Of a stretch of DNA of 64,000 nt, positions 26,901-38,900 are shown in pieces (the stretch's first letter is position 1; the number at the start of each line of letters is the position of its first letter). The stretch lies in contig JAWHQI010000065.1 of NCBI GenBank assembly GCA_033032865.1, positions 124,001-188,000 on the forward strand, written 5' to 3'. Position numbers and translations under genes: made by a program. Below the pieces are notes generated by a model. That model did no database searches, was not told the origin of the DNA, and worked only from the letters and a program-made list of their open reading frames with translations. This stretch comes from Dactylorhiza incarnata (Eukaryota > Streptophyta > Magnoliopsida > Asparagales > Orchidaceae).

Positions 26901-29900
26901 GTTCCTCGCGCCATCATATCAGACAGAGATCCGGTGTTCGTCAGCAAATTCTGGAAGGAGTTATTTCGCCTGCAAGGTACCACTTTGCGCATGAGCACTG
27001 CCAACCATCCTCAGACCGACGGGCAGACAGAGGTGCTCAATCGCGGTGTTGAGACCTACTTGAGATGTTTTGTGATGGATGAACCGCGGACTTGGACCCA
27101 GTGGTTACACTGGGCGGAATATTGCTACAACACATCGTTCCATACCGCGAGCAAGCTCACCTCTTTTGAGGTGGTCTACGGCCGCCCACCTCCCACACTG
27201 AGTTCCTATGAGCCAGATAGTACATCTCTGCCGGCAGTGGGCCGGACACTTCAGGAGCGGGACCAGACGCTCACCCTCTTGCGGGACAATCTTCGGACAG
27301 CGCAGGATCGCATGAAGGTCCAAGCGGATAAGCATCGTAGGGAACGGGAATTTGCTGTGGGGGATGAGGTTTTCCTCCGTCTCCAACCCTACAGACAACT
27401 CTCGGTCGCTCGGCGGGCCAATCAGAAATTGGCTCCACGGTACTACGGACCCTTCAGAATCATCAGGCGAGTGGGTCCAGTTGCTTACACCTTGGAACTC
27501 CCAGAGGGGTCGCGCATTCACCCAACTTTCCACGTCTCTGTGCTGAAAAGGAAACTTGGGGATTCGGTCCAGGCCGACCCCGTCCTTCCGGAGGCCACTA
27601 GCAGCGGGGAACTGCGACCGTCACCAGAACCCATCTTACTTACCAAGTGAAGCGGGGCACGGAGTACCGCCTCGAGGTCCTCGTCAAGTGGAAGCACCTA
27701 TCTGATACGCACAACTCTTGGGTCGATCTTTTGGAGTTCCGCGAGCACTTCCCGGATTTCCACCTTGAGGACAAGGTGGCTCTTGATGGGGGAGGGAATG
27801 TTATGCCGCCGCATCCGTTACAGTTCACAGGCCAACAATATTCAAGACGGCGCAAGGAGGTACAAGACAATGGGGCTGAACCATCCGGTTCAGCCCCCTC
27901 GCAGCAATAAATAAAGAATAGGGGCTGAACCACACCGGTTCAGCCCCTACTGGGGGGGGGGGGGGGGGGCGGCCAGCCCCCTTGTCCCCGGGTATTAATA
28001 GGCCCGGGGACCCTCTTGTGATGGCATGCAATATTATAATTCAGGTATTCCCCTCTCTCTTTCTCTCCTCTCAAACCCTAGCCGTCTTTCTTCTTCTTGC
28101 TCTCCCCTAGATCTCTCTCTTCTCTTCTACTCTAGCCCGTTCATATCAGTCACTATAGTGTTATGGTTCTTAGTAGGTTAAGATTTATATTCAATTTTGT
28201 GTCATAATGGGTTGGTCGGCCCACTATCTCTCTCTCACCTTCATATTTCCATATTTTCCCTCAACCAATCTACTATACCCGAATAAGGGAAGGAGTTAGT
28301 TGTATGTAAACCACTTGAGAGACACATTACAAAAGAAATTTTATCAGGAATCAGATGTAGAACCATATGAAACATAGCAAAACATAGACAAACATAGGGA
28401 TTTACATGAAGAACTCAGATGTTAAGATAGAGGATGAGGATGCAAGATTGTCCGCATTGGCTTCATCCAGATAATGATGCATGATGAGGTCATCAAAACT
28501 CCTACTGAAGTCCAGCATATCCCCTGGCTAAGGAAGGACTAAACCTCTTTAGGAGTCGTACTCTCTAAAGGGTTTAAGTATAGCTGTGAAGATGGAGTTC
28601 TCCGTATCATGAAAGCTCTGGTAAGGTCCTTGTATGTCCTGCTAAGGACCACTGTATCTGGCTCTGTAGCCGTAGCATCTAGTCATGTTGTAGTCGTTGC
28701 CTCTTCTGAAGGTTTGATGTTCAGATGACCAAGGTATGGCATATGATCCTCAGCAAGCAGCGCATTCTTAGGGGAAACAAGGTGGCCCAATTGGATTTCT
28801 GCGAGCACTATACTTTTGGCAAACAACGCAAAATTCATTTCTACAAAGCAGTGCACATAATCAAACCCACTCTAGACTGCATCCATGTTGATGTCTGGGG
28901 GTCATTCTCATGTCCCATTTAAGGGTGGAGCAAGGTTCTTTCTATCTATCATGATGATTATTCTAGGATGGTCTGAGTATTCATACTAAAACAAAAGTAT
29001 GATTTCTTCAAGACTTTCAAGCATTGGAAGGTTCTGGTGGAGATTAAAACTGAGAAGTGAAACGTCTGAGACCTAATGCAAGATAGAATTTTGCTCATCT
29101 AAGTTTGATGAGTTTTATAAAGATGAGGGCTCTGTCAGGTACCGCACAGTCAAAGAAAACACCAAAGCATGATGAAATTGTTAAAAGCATTAGTGGGACT
29201 CTGTTGGACAGAGTAAGGTGATGCTCTCTAATTTTGGTTTCTCAGGAGACTTTTGGGTAGAGGTTGTGAATTCAACCAATTATCTAGTGCATTGTTCTCC
29301 TTCTACAGCCATTGACTACCAGACTCCTACTGAGGTATGGTCTGGTAAACCGATGATTATTCACCTTTGAAAGTATTTGGTCCTTATTATGATGTAAATG
29401 AAAGCAAGATTGCACCTAGGGTGAGGAAGGGACTATTCCTAGGCTATAGTGATGGGGTAGAGGCATATAAAATTTGGTTTGCTAAATCGAAGGTTATTAT
29501 GGGTAGAGATGTAAGTAACCTTTGATTTATTTTCTATGTTAAACCATAGGATTGAATCTGAAATTGCAAGTAGGCAAGAGGGAACTCAAAAATAGGTTGA
29601 GTTTGATGCAACTCCTATTATGCTATGGGGTTCGGACACCCCATCCAGAAGAATCTGGTGTTCAGATTGAGGTGCAAGTAGAAGCTGAACCAGAGCAAGA
29701 GAGACCTACAACATTTCCAATGATAGGCCCAGGAGGCGAGTTCATGCTCCCACCTATATATTGCTACGATAACTTTATAGCATATGCATTTAAGAGGGCT
29801 AAAGAATTGGAAACATATGAAACGTCCACTGACAAAGAGACTATATTTGATGTCGAGTACTGCACCAACCGGATTGTTGCAATGGGTGAAAAGATGAAAT

Positions 29901-32900
29901 CTCTTCACAATAATCGAACTTGGTAGTTTGTCAAACAATCACGGGGGAGTAAATCGTTGAGTGCAAGTGGATCTTTAAAAAAAAATAAAGAACCCCGAGA
30001 AGTACCTAAGCTCACCCTGGCTTCATCCCCGAGAAGCTATCGGCTAAGTGGAACTTGTCTTATCCTACAAAGTCTGTTCTTTCCACTACCTCTTGCTCTA
30101 TTCCGAGGGTAAACACACTACTTTCACCATTTATAGAGGTAAAGCTCTATTTGCACTATCAAATCTCTCATTCTCCCAAAAATTCTTGTCTTTCTACCCC
30201 ACTAACCATATTTTGCTCAATATTTCCTCGATCCACCCATGCATATCGTGGGTTAGGTGTCAGATCCGGCTCTGACACCATACGGGTTGCACTAGACAAC
30301 CTCAATGAGAAGGATAGTTCCAATGAACAAGACTCCACTATTGCAAGATTCAATTATCGACTGATGTGACTTAACTCATTCCACTATATATAGTCTCATT
30401 TGAGAATAACCAAGGGGACCGTATTTTCACCATCTTTTGCCTCTTCTTCTTCCAATTCAACGAGGAATCGCGATGCCTTGGCAAATTCTGGAGGGGGAGC
30501 TCATTTGGCAATCTCTTGGGTGTGCGGTGGGATCTCCAACGATCGTCGACTGTCTTCGTTGTTCTCAACCCCCAGTCAGTAGGGTCAGCCCCGACCGTGG
30601 GCAGTTCAGGTTCCAACAACTTCCAAGGTGCGGTGAGCGTAAACGCGTGTGTCTGATCTGAAATTCGTTCTTCCTCAATAATGATTGAACCCAATGACCA
30701 CCCTCCAAATACTCCAACATAGTTCTCCACAAAGCAAGATCTGGTCATTATGCAACAGTCAGTTGAGATTCTCTCTCAGACGGTTGGAGGCATGACAGAG
30801 CTCCTTCACTCCTTCACCCCTCAAATACTACCACAGACTCATTCCCCCGCACAACAAACCCAACAGTCACTTCATACACCCCACAACAACATTATACATC
30901 CACTTCTGTCCCCGAAGTTTTCATCAACCAGGCTTTCCAGTTCTTCTGTCTCCCACCACCACGTGCAAATGATGGTTCCAAAGAAGAGGAAGATCATAAA
31001 TTTGTGTACCCTTTTTCGGCCAAAATTCAGGTTGCTTTCTTTGCAACAGATTTTCGGCAACCCAAACTAGTGATGTATAATGGGAACGAGGATCTGAATA
31101 CACATCTTAGGCTTTTCAAGTCCGCTTCGTCCATGAGAAACTTATCTGCAAGTCTGAAGTGTTGACTCCTTTTCGCTACTTTGGAAGGATCGGCGATAGA
31201 CTGGTTCGGTCTATCAGGCAGAAGCATCACGAGCTACGAAAAATTTACAGGTTTGCTGACCTCGAACTTTGCCAATTCGAAGAAGTTGAAGCGTGGACTT
31301 GGTCATCTGTTGGATTTGCGCTAAGGCGAGAATGAATCCTTACCGGAATACGTTACTCGATATCAGAATGCCAAGGCTGGAGTGCGGTCGGCGGATGACA
31401 AGATTTCTCAAGGCGCCCTCATACGAGGACTTCACAATGGCCTTTTCAAATATCAGTTGATTGTCCCCCCCCCCCCCCCCCCCCCCCCCCCCACCCGACA
31501 ACTTTTTCTCAAGTTTTGGAGCTCACCAGTCGGCTCGTTTACGCGGAAGAAAGTACAGCAGACCCCCTTGCATCGACCCATTCTCCCTATAGTTCCTCGC
31601 CATTCAAGACGTGAAGAAGACAGGTGATGGCTTGATCGTCCTCATCATTTCAATCATGTTGGTCGGGATGCACCCCCAGCGCTGTGACAGACGCCTCCAC
31701 CAATGCACCGTCAGTCAATAATCCATCCGCTTCGTGAAGTCAACCTTCCCCCGCTGAATCAACCTCTGACACAGATCGTCGCAGTAATTCGTCCCTCTAA
31801 TTTCTTCCGACCACCTTCTTCCATGCCCGTTATGCTTCATCCTCAGAACAAAGCCTTGTATTGTGAGTATCATTGGGAGACAAACCACACTACTAATGAG
31901 TGTCGGTAGTTGAAGGAGTTCCTCCACCGGTTGTTTCGGGAAGGCAAGTTGCGGGAATTCTTGGTGAAGCCCCCTTTCAACCAAAGGAAAGGATAAAGTA
32001 GGTGATGATGCTGGGACTTCTCAGGTTGTCCCTCAATAGCCTAATATTGATGTTAGGACCATCAATGGAGGTTTCGGTTTGGAAGCACGAATTCTAGCCA
32101 GCATAAAGCGGATACACACAGGAGAGGTTGCTCTCGCCACCCTCATGACACAGCCCATCCTGATGGGAACCATCTCATTCTCTCAAGCAAATCTAGTGCT
32201 CACTGGGGAACCCTTTCATGACACCATCATCATCACTATTGTCATTGCAAATGCCGATGTCTGGTGGATCATGTTGGACACAAGGAGTGATGTCAATATT
32301 CTCTTCAAAAAAGTTTTTTGGGCTACAGGTTTGGAAATCCGCTCGTTGAAAGCATGCGACGGACCTTTGGTGACTTTCGTGTGAGATCGCACAAAGGTAG
32401 AAGGATACATTCAGCTCCTGGTAATACGATTTCAGGTCGTCACCTCTCCAGGTGTTTCCGAGGTTTTCTCCTTCGTATGTTGATAAGCGATAGCCCCAGC
32501 TTTGGAGCGCCTCTTGGACCAGGAAAGGCACCTACCAGTTGGGATTGAGGTTGCTGAAGGAGGCAGATCTTCCAGCGGTATCTACCTTCTTCAGCACCAA
32601 GTCCCCCTTCTAGAACTACTTGATTCGGACAAACTTGTTGAAGTGCCTCGCCATCCTTCTCTTGATCTCCTCTTGTCTGACCACAGCAAGGTCTTTGAGC
32701 TCCTTCACAAGATCCAGGGAGATCTTTTGCGCTTCCTCGTTTTCCAGCTCTCATTCTTCTTCCTCATTTCCCGACACGACAACCTAAGGGCTCCTCACTT
32801 TGAACTCCACCTGAATGAGAGCCTAGGACCCGTGCGACAGCTTGACAGGGGTTTCCCCTGTGGCCGAATTAGGTGTGGTTTTCAGGGCCCACAGGACGGA

Positions 32901-35900
32901 AGGAAGTTGTTCCGCCCAGTTCCCGTTTATATTCTCCACTTTCTTTTTTAACAAGTCAAAACTAACTTATTGGCCGCTTCGACTTGCCCATTGCTGCGAG
33001 AATGGTGAACAGAAGCGAAGCGCGGGTCGGTCCTGATATCTTCGCCGAACTTCACCAGTCCGAGGCTCGTGAATTGGGGACTATTATCTGTGATACTGGC
33101 GAGGGGTACCCCGTTACCGCAGGCTCTCTCTCCCCGGATGAAGTTCTTTACGATATGATTTGTCTCTTGGCAAGGGTCCTAGTCTCGATCCACTTAGAGA
33201 AGTAATCGATCATGACCAGGATAAACTTGTGTTAATCGTTGGCTTGTGGAAAAGGCCCGAGCAGGTACATTCCCCATATTGCAAATGGGCGAAGTGCTTT
33301 TATGGACCTCAAGCGTTGCGCCTACTACAGCTAGAGAGGTGCAGAGAGTCGACATTTTTAACATCTTCGAGCAAACTCTTCTGCGTCCTTCCGGATGGTA
33401 GGCCAGAAGTAACCATGTCTCAATACTCTTTTCTCAAACATATGGCTCCCCGAGTGGCTTCCGCATTCTCCCGTATGGATCTCCTCCAACAATTGTGGCA
33501 CCTCATCCTCCGTGACACACCTTGCCAACGGTCCCGTGATGGTCTTCCGATATAGGTAACCCACACGAAGCAAGTAGTACACTGACTTGTATAGGAACCA
33601 CCTTATGTCTTGCGCCGCCTCTGGATACCCTCTTGAAGGTTAGGAACTCGACATAGGTGTCAATCCAAGAAGGCATCCGGTCGATCTCCATCAACTCCCC
33701 TTCTTCGATGAACGGCCTAACAAGCTCTGTCAGGGTCCCTCCGATCTTTGGTCCATATTTTGCGAGCACGTCTGTCGTGCCACTTCTCAGTAAATGCTTA
33801 ATGTCAAGATTGGAAGGTCTGGATAAACTCCTTTCCTTTCCTAAGGTACTACAGCAGGGTCAGCTCCCGAGCCTCGTACTCTCTGCGAATCTGAGAGGCG
33901 ACTACCAACGAGTCAGTGTACGTATGGATATCTTGCACTCCCAATGTCACAACCCGGTCCGAAAACTTGTAACGGTAAATGCTTAATGTCAAGATTGGAA
34001 GGTCCCGATCAACTCCATTACTTTCCTCAGGTACTGCCACAGGGTCGGCTCCTGAGCCTCGTGCTCTCCGCGAATCTAAGAGGCGACTACCAACGAGTCG
34101 GTGTACTCTGGATATCTTGCGCTCCCAATGTCACACCCCAGCCCGAAAACTCGTAATTAATGAGGCGGGTACGTAAAATGTGGTAAAAGATCTTTTACAC
34201 ATTCCAAAATTTGCAAATAAGTATTCCACATGAGAACCAAAATAAGCTTTTTATTTTATATAAACATACATTTTATATAGTCTACTCAAACTTTATATTA
34301 CTCATAACAGATGAAAATATGTGCATATAGTTTTATTCTCCTTCTCTCCTTCTATCGTTGTTGGTGCTGGCATGAAGAACCTAAAATGATCATTTGTAGG
34401 CAGTGAGTCCACTAACCCACCTTTGACGATATAATTTAAGCACATAGTATGAAAAGAGTAGTGAAACATTTGAAAATAGTACAAACATTATTTGAGTAAG
34501 AATACAAACATTATTTAAATAATTTATTGGAATACTCGCAGCACAGAAACCCAAAAATCCCCAAATTAATTTAAGTTTCATACTTAACTTGATATTTCTC
34601 ATTTAACTAGTCTATCGGTCAGGTAATTGTAAGGTCAGTGGTTTCATTATGTAACGTTATACACCAGCTTCCTTTTGGGAGATATTGGCTCACCCCTAAC
34701 CACTTTCCTAGACACAAATTGAGCAAGTTATATTTTGACATCATAAGCATAATAATTAAGTAATTGTTCGTTGTCCCGATCTAATTGGTGTCTACCCTGC
34801 TCAAGTTGACTACCTGATGTCCAATGGATGACTACCTGATCTTATTGGTGTCTACTCTGCTCAAGTTGACTTACAGTACGCCGGTTGGTTTAACCGGAAT
34901 GCCTCAATTTATGCTCTATGAAAGCGGACCTCATAACTACGCACTGCCCAAAGTAAAGTAAAAGACATTCAGAGGGGCATAGAATTTCCTTTCAGGCATA
35001 TCTAGCATCCCGCTCATGGACAACGAGGCGCTGCTCGGAGTGTCACCACATACACAACCAGTAACCATAGGCCTTCCCATTCCTGTTACAAGGCGTCGAC
35101 CTAGACACCTTCCAAACGGGGATATCTAGGGGAGTACAACGACATCCAGCCCCTAAACCGTGGGTATAAACCGCAATTCATCACCATTAATTAATACTAG
35201 GCTGACCGCAATTACACCACGCAATCATTTTTAATAATCTCATTATTCATATGGTCATAATATTCATGTGAGCATAATAAAAATCCTCGTAAATTTTCAT
35301 ACAATTTAACTATAATTATTTAATTATCTCAGCGCAAAAATCATATCGGGTACTTAAATTATAAGCCACTTACCTCAATGTTGTCGCCTGAATTGAAGTC
35401 AGGCAGTATTTCGACGTTATTTAAGAATTTAGAATTTCGGCTTAAAAATCTTGATTTGGGCAGAACTTTAACACCAAGCAAGACCAGAATCCTCTTCTAG
35501 AACCTTTCCCGAAGCTTTCCTGAAAATTTCGCAACATTCTGATACTTTCTCTCCTTCCTACAATTATCCTTCTTGATTTCAGAGAACTGGAAAAGGATTT
35601 GAAGTAATTTGAATATTCCATTGGATTCGTATTTATAATAGTTTTTCACCGCCACAAAAATCACCTAAATCCGAACTCTAAAACTCCCGGAAAGTCTAAG
35701 AACCCAAATCTCCCCTTACTGGGCTCTTCGAAGGTGACACGTGTCGCCATGTGGCAGCCATGCAGTCATGGTGGCACCATATGTCAGACATGGTGGCACC
35801 ATGTGTCAGACATAGTGGCGCCACGTGTCAGCCATGTATGTTGCCATGTGGCAACCATACACGTTGCCGCATGGCGATCATGCATGGCATCACGTGGCGG

Positions 35901-38900
35901 ACATACACGTCGCCAAGTGGTGGTCATGCACGTCGCCACGTGGTGGGCCTGCACTGTGCCATATGAAAAAATGAATATACCTACCTTGGGGGTTTTAGAC
36001 ATCCAGATTTCAAATCGAGCCTCGAAATTTTCAAATTCTTAACGGGTTGTCCCGAAATTCCACTTTCTTTGTATGAGCTCCATTTTCATGAAACAAAATA
36101 TTGTTTCATAGGTAATTTGGGATCATGAGTCAAGTTATGGATTTAGTTTATTCCGATTCAATATTATTTTATTTTATTTTTTGCGCTAAAACATAATTTT
36201 AGTATTTTAATAATTTAATAAATTCTCTAAGTGCGATCAAAATTATGATAGCATTTCAGATCATTACACTCAACTCCTTTGACATCCTCAATTGAGCGAG
36301 CAAAGCTTCGTACTCAGCTTGGTTGTTGGTGACCTCGAAATGTAATTTCACTACTTGTTCGATCTTAGCCTATTTGGGCTGACGAGGATCACTCCTACCC
36401 CCACATAGTTCTTTCTCGAGGCCCCATCAACTCGCATGTCCTACCTCAAGGGGTCGTCGTGAAGTCAGCCAGGAAGCTCGCCACTGTTTACGCTTTGATA
36501 GTCATTGTGGGGACGTAAACAACATCAAATTCTCTGAACTCCACCGACCACTTGGCAAGTCTTCCTGAGTGTTCCGCCCTCTCCAAAATGTTACGTGGGG
36601 GATGATGTTGGGTTTTTCTAGAACCATACATCATATGTAGGCGCAGCGGAAATAAACAGAATAACCCAAAAAGAATTTGGATCGGGCCATGAATATTGAA
36701 TCAAGAAGTTAACAAAATTGCTAGGTATAAATTACCTTAGTGGAGTTGGATCGAATCCAACCTAGGTGCTCCAAGAAGAAGAATCCTGTCGGCGGCAAAG
36801 AGAGTTCTCACGTAGAAATATGTCTACGTCTCTACAGAGATCCACACGAGCCGGGAGAAGAAGACTGCACTCTTGCACTTCCACGAACTGCTAGGTTCGC
36901 TCCAGGAAGAACAATCACGGCGACGATCGCCGGAAGGGAGATCTGCGGAGGCGCGGCGGAACTCTTCCGTCTAGGGTTCGGGCGGAACTCTTCCGTCTAG
37001 GGTTCGGGCGGAACTCTTCCGTCGGCTCCTCTTCTTCATCGAATAAGAGTAATCTCTTGAACCCTTAAAACCGGTTCTATTTATACCCGAAGTATAAAAA
37101 GACCTAGAAAAATCGCTATCCGCAGTCCATACAGAAGTTTGGGGTTTCTGTAATAATTCGTCGGGATTCCACGGAACAATCCGACGAATTCCGACGAATC
37201 ATATCAGACGGCAACATTTGCCGAGTTAAGGATCTCTGTAACAATTCGTCGGGATTCCACGGAACAATCCGACGAATCCGACGAATTCCGACGAATCATA
37301 TCAGACGGCAACATTTGCCGAGTTAAGGATCTCTGTAACAATTCGTCGGGATTCCACGGAACAATCCGACGAATCCCGACGAATCCGATGAATCATATCC
37401 GACGAATTCCGACGAATTCTATCCGTGTAAACCCGACGAATTCAGACAGCAACATTTGCTGGACCTCCCCCATTCTATATGGTGATTGGTAACCTTTACC
37501 AACACAGTCAATCTTCCATCTTCTCCACATGCTCTTATGTGCGACCCTGCAGGCTCATATCGCGTTGGCAGTGAGACTACATGTTTGACCACTTCTAGAT
37601 CATAATGGTAACTCCAACAGATGATACGTCACCACCATGATGGTGTGAGCTTGGAAATACGGCCTGAGCCTCCTTGCCGACACAGCCAATACATATGCCA
37701 ATTTTTCAAGGATGGAATATTTCATTTTGGTGTTCTTCAGAACCCGACTCACGTAATAAATGGACATCTGTTTGGATCCTTCCTCTCGAACCAGCACGAA
37801 GCTCACAGTTTTCGCTCTGACTCCCAAATACAGGATGAGGTCTTCCCCTTCTCACGGACATTGCAGTAGAGTCGCTTCAATCGAAGGAAAGCTTCGTTGC
37901 ACTCAGCACTCCCCTCGAACTTCTGGTTGGCTCAGAGGGTCTTGAAAAAGGGAGCACAATTTTCCCTTAACTTGGAAATGAAGAACTGAGTCAGGCAATC
38001 CTTCTAGCCAATCGTTGAACTTCTTAAGCATCCCTTGGCGCCGTCATTTCCAGGATCACCTTGACCTTGTAGGAGATTGGCACGACTCCTTTTGGCGTGA
38101 GGAAATGTCCAAGGAACTTCCTTTTCAAGACCCCCAAAACGCACTTGGTCGGGTTGAGCTTCATCTTATATCTCCGCAAAGTCGTGAAGGTCTCTGCGAG
38201 ATCTCTCAGGTGACACTTCATGCTCTTGTTTTTCACCAACAGGTCGTCGACGTACACCTCCGGGTTTTTTCCTTTCTAATCTTTAAACAATTGATCCATC
38301 ATTCTCTGATATGTCGATCCCGCGTTCTTTATCCCAAACGACATCATCTTGTAGCAATAACAGCCATCATTGATGGAGGTGTTTGGGATGTGTGAGGGTG
38401 CATCCGGATCCGATGGTAACCTGAAAAAGCATCAGGAAAGCTCGTGACAGAATAAACGAACGATGAGTCAACCAGCGCATCAATCTGAGGCAAGGGTTAA
38501 CAATCATTGTGGCATGCTTTATTAAAAGAGAAAAATCAATACACATTCGTCATTTCCTCTGGCCTTTTTGACCATTACAATATTTGATACTCAACCCGAA
38601 AATTGGATTTCAAAAACGAATCTGGACTTCAGCAGCTTCTGTACTTCCTTTCGGATAGGCTCGGTCAGGGTTGTCGCAATGTCTCGCTTCTTCTGGAGAT
38701 GGAGCGAATGTCAGGATCTAAGTTGAGGCGATGGGAGCCAACATCAGCGTCGATGATGGGCATGTCTGCCACGCTCCATGCGAAGATGTTAATGTTGTCC
38801 TGGGAGATATGCCACTAACTCATTCATCTGTTCCCCTGACAGATCCCGGCTAATCTGCATGCTCCCCGACTTCCCCCTACTGGTCACCAGCTCGATCTCA

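Larger units (their letters stand above)
27799..28148 (+). repeat. 3' LTR of the chromovirus (about 350 bp)
   Basis: Purine tract GATGGGGGAGGGAA precedes TGTTATGCCGCC at 27799, and the LTR ends GTTCATATCA at about 28148. Inside: two GGGGCTGAACC...GGTTCAGCCCC hairpins with AATAAATAAAG between them, an 18-G tract and a CT-rich end. No 5' LTR is present for comparison. Confidence 0.7.
36606..37619. mobile_element. solo LTR, 1014 bp
   Basis: Begins TGTTGGGTTTTTC, ends AACTCCAACA. Perfect 5-bp target duplication GATGA at 36601-36605 and 37620-37624. Removing it joins the gypsy C RNase H frame without a shift (HTIMVVTYH continues to [14 protein letters not shown]). Probably a copia-type LTR by its edges. 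Confidence 0.9.

Noticed and set aside
25468..27533. Several 60-140-codon ORFs opposite or overlapping the chromovirus pol
   Set aside because: Shadows of a GC-rich coding region; the plus-strand pol frame explains all of it.
34129..37450. CRISPR-like array because of regularly spaced repeats
   Set aside because: The repeats are direct tandem units inside LTRs without unique spacers, in a plant nuclear sequence.
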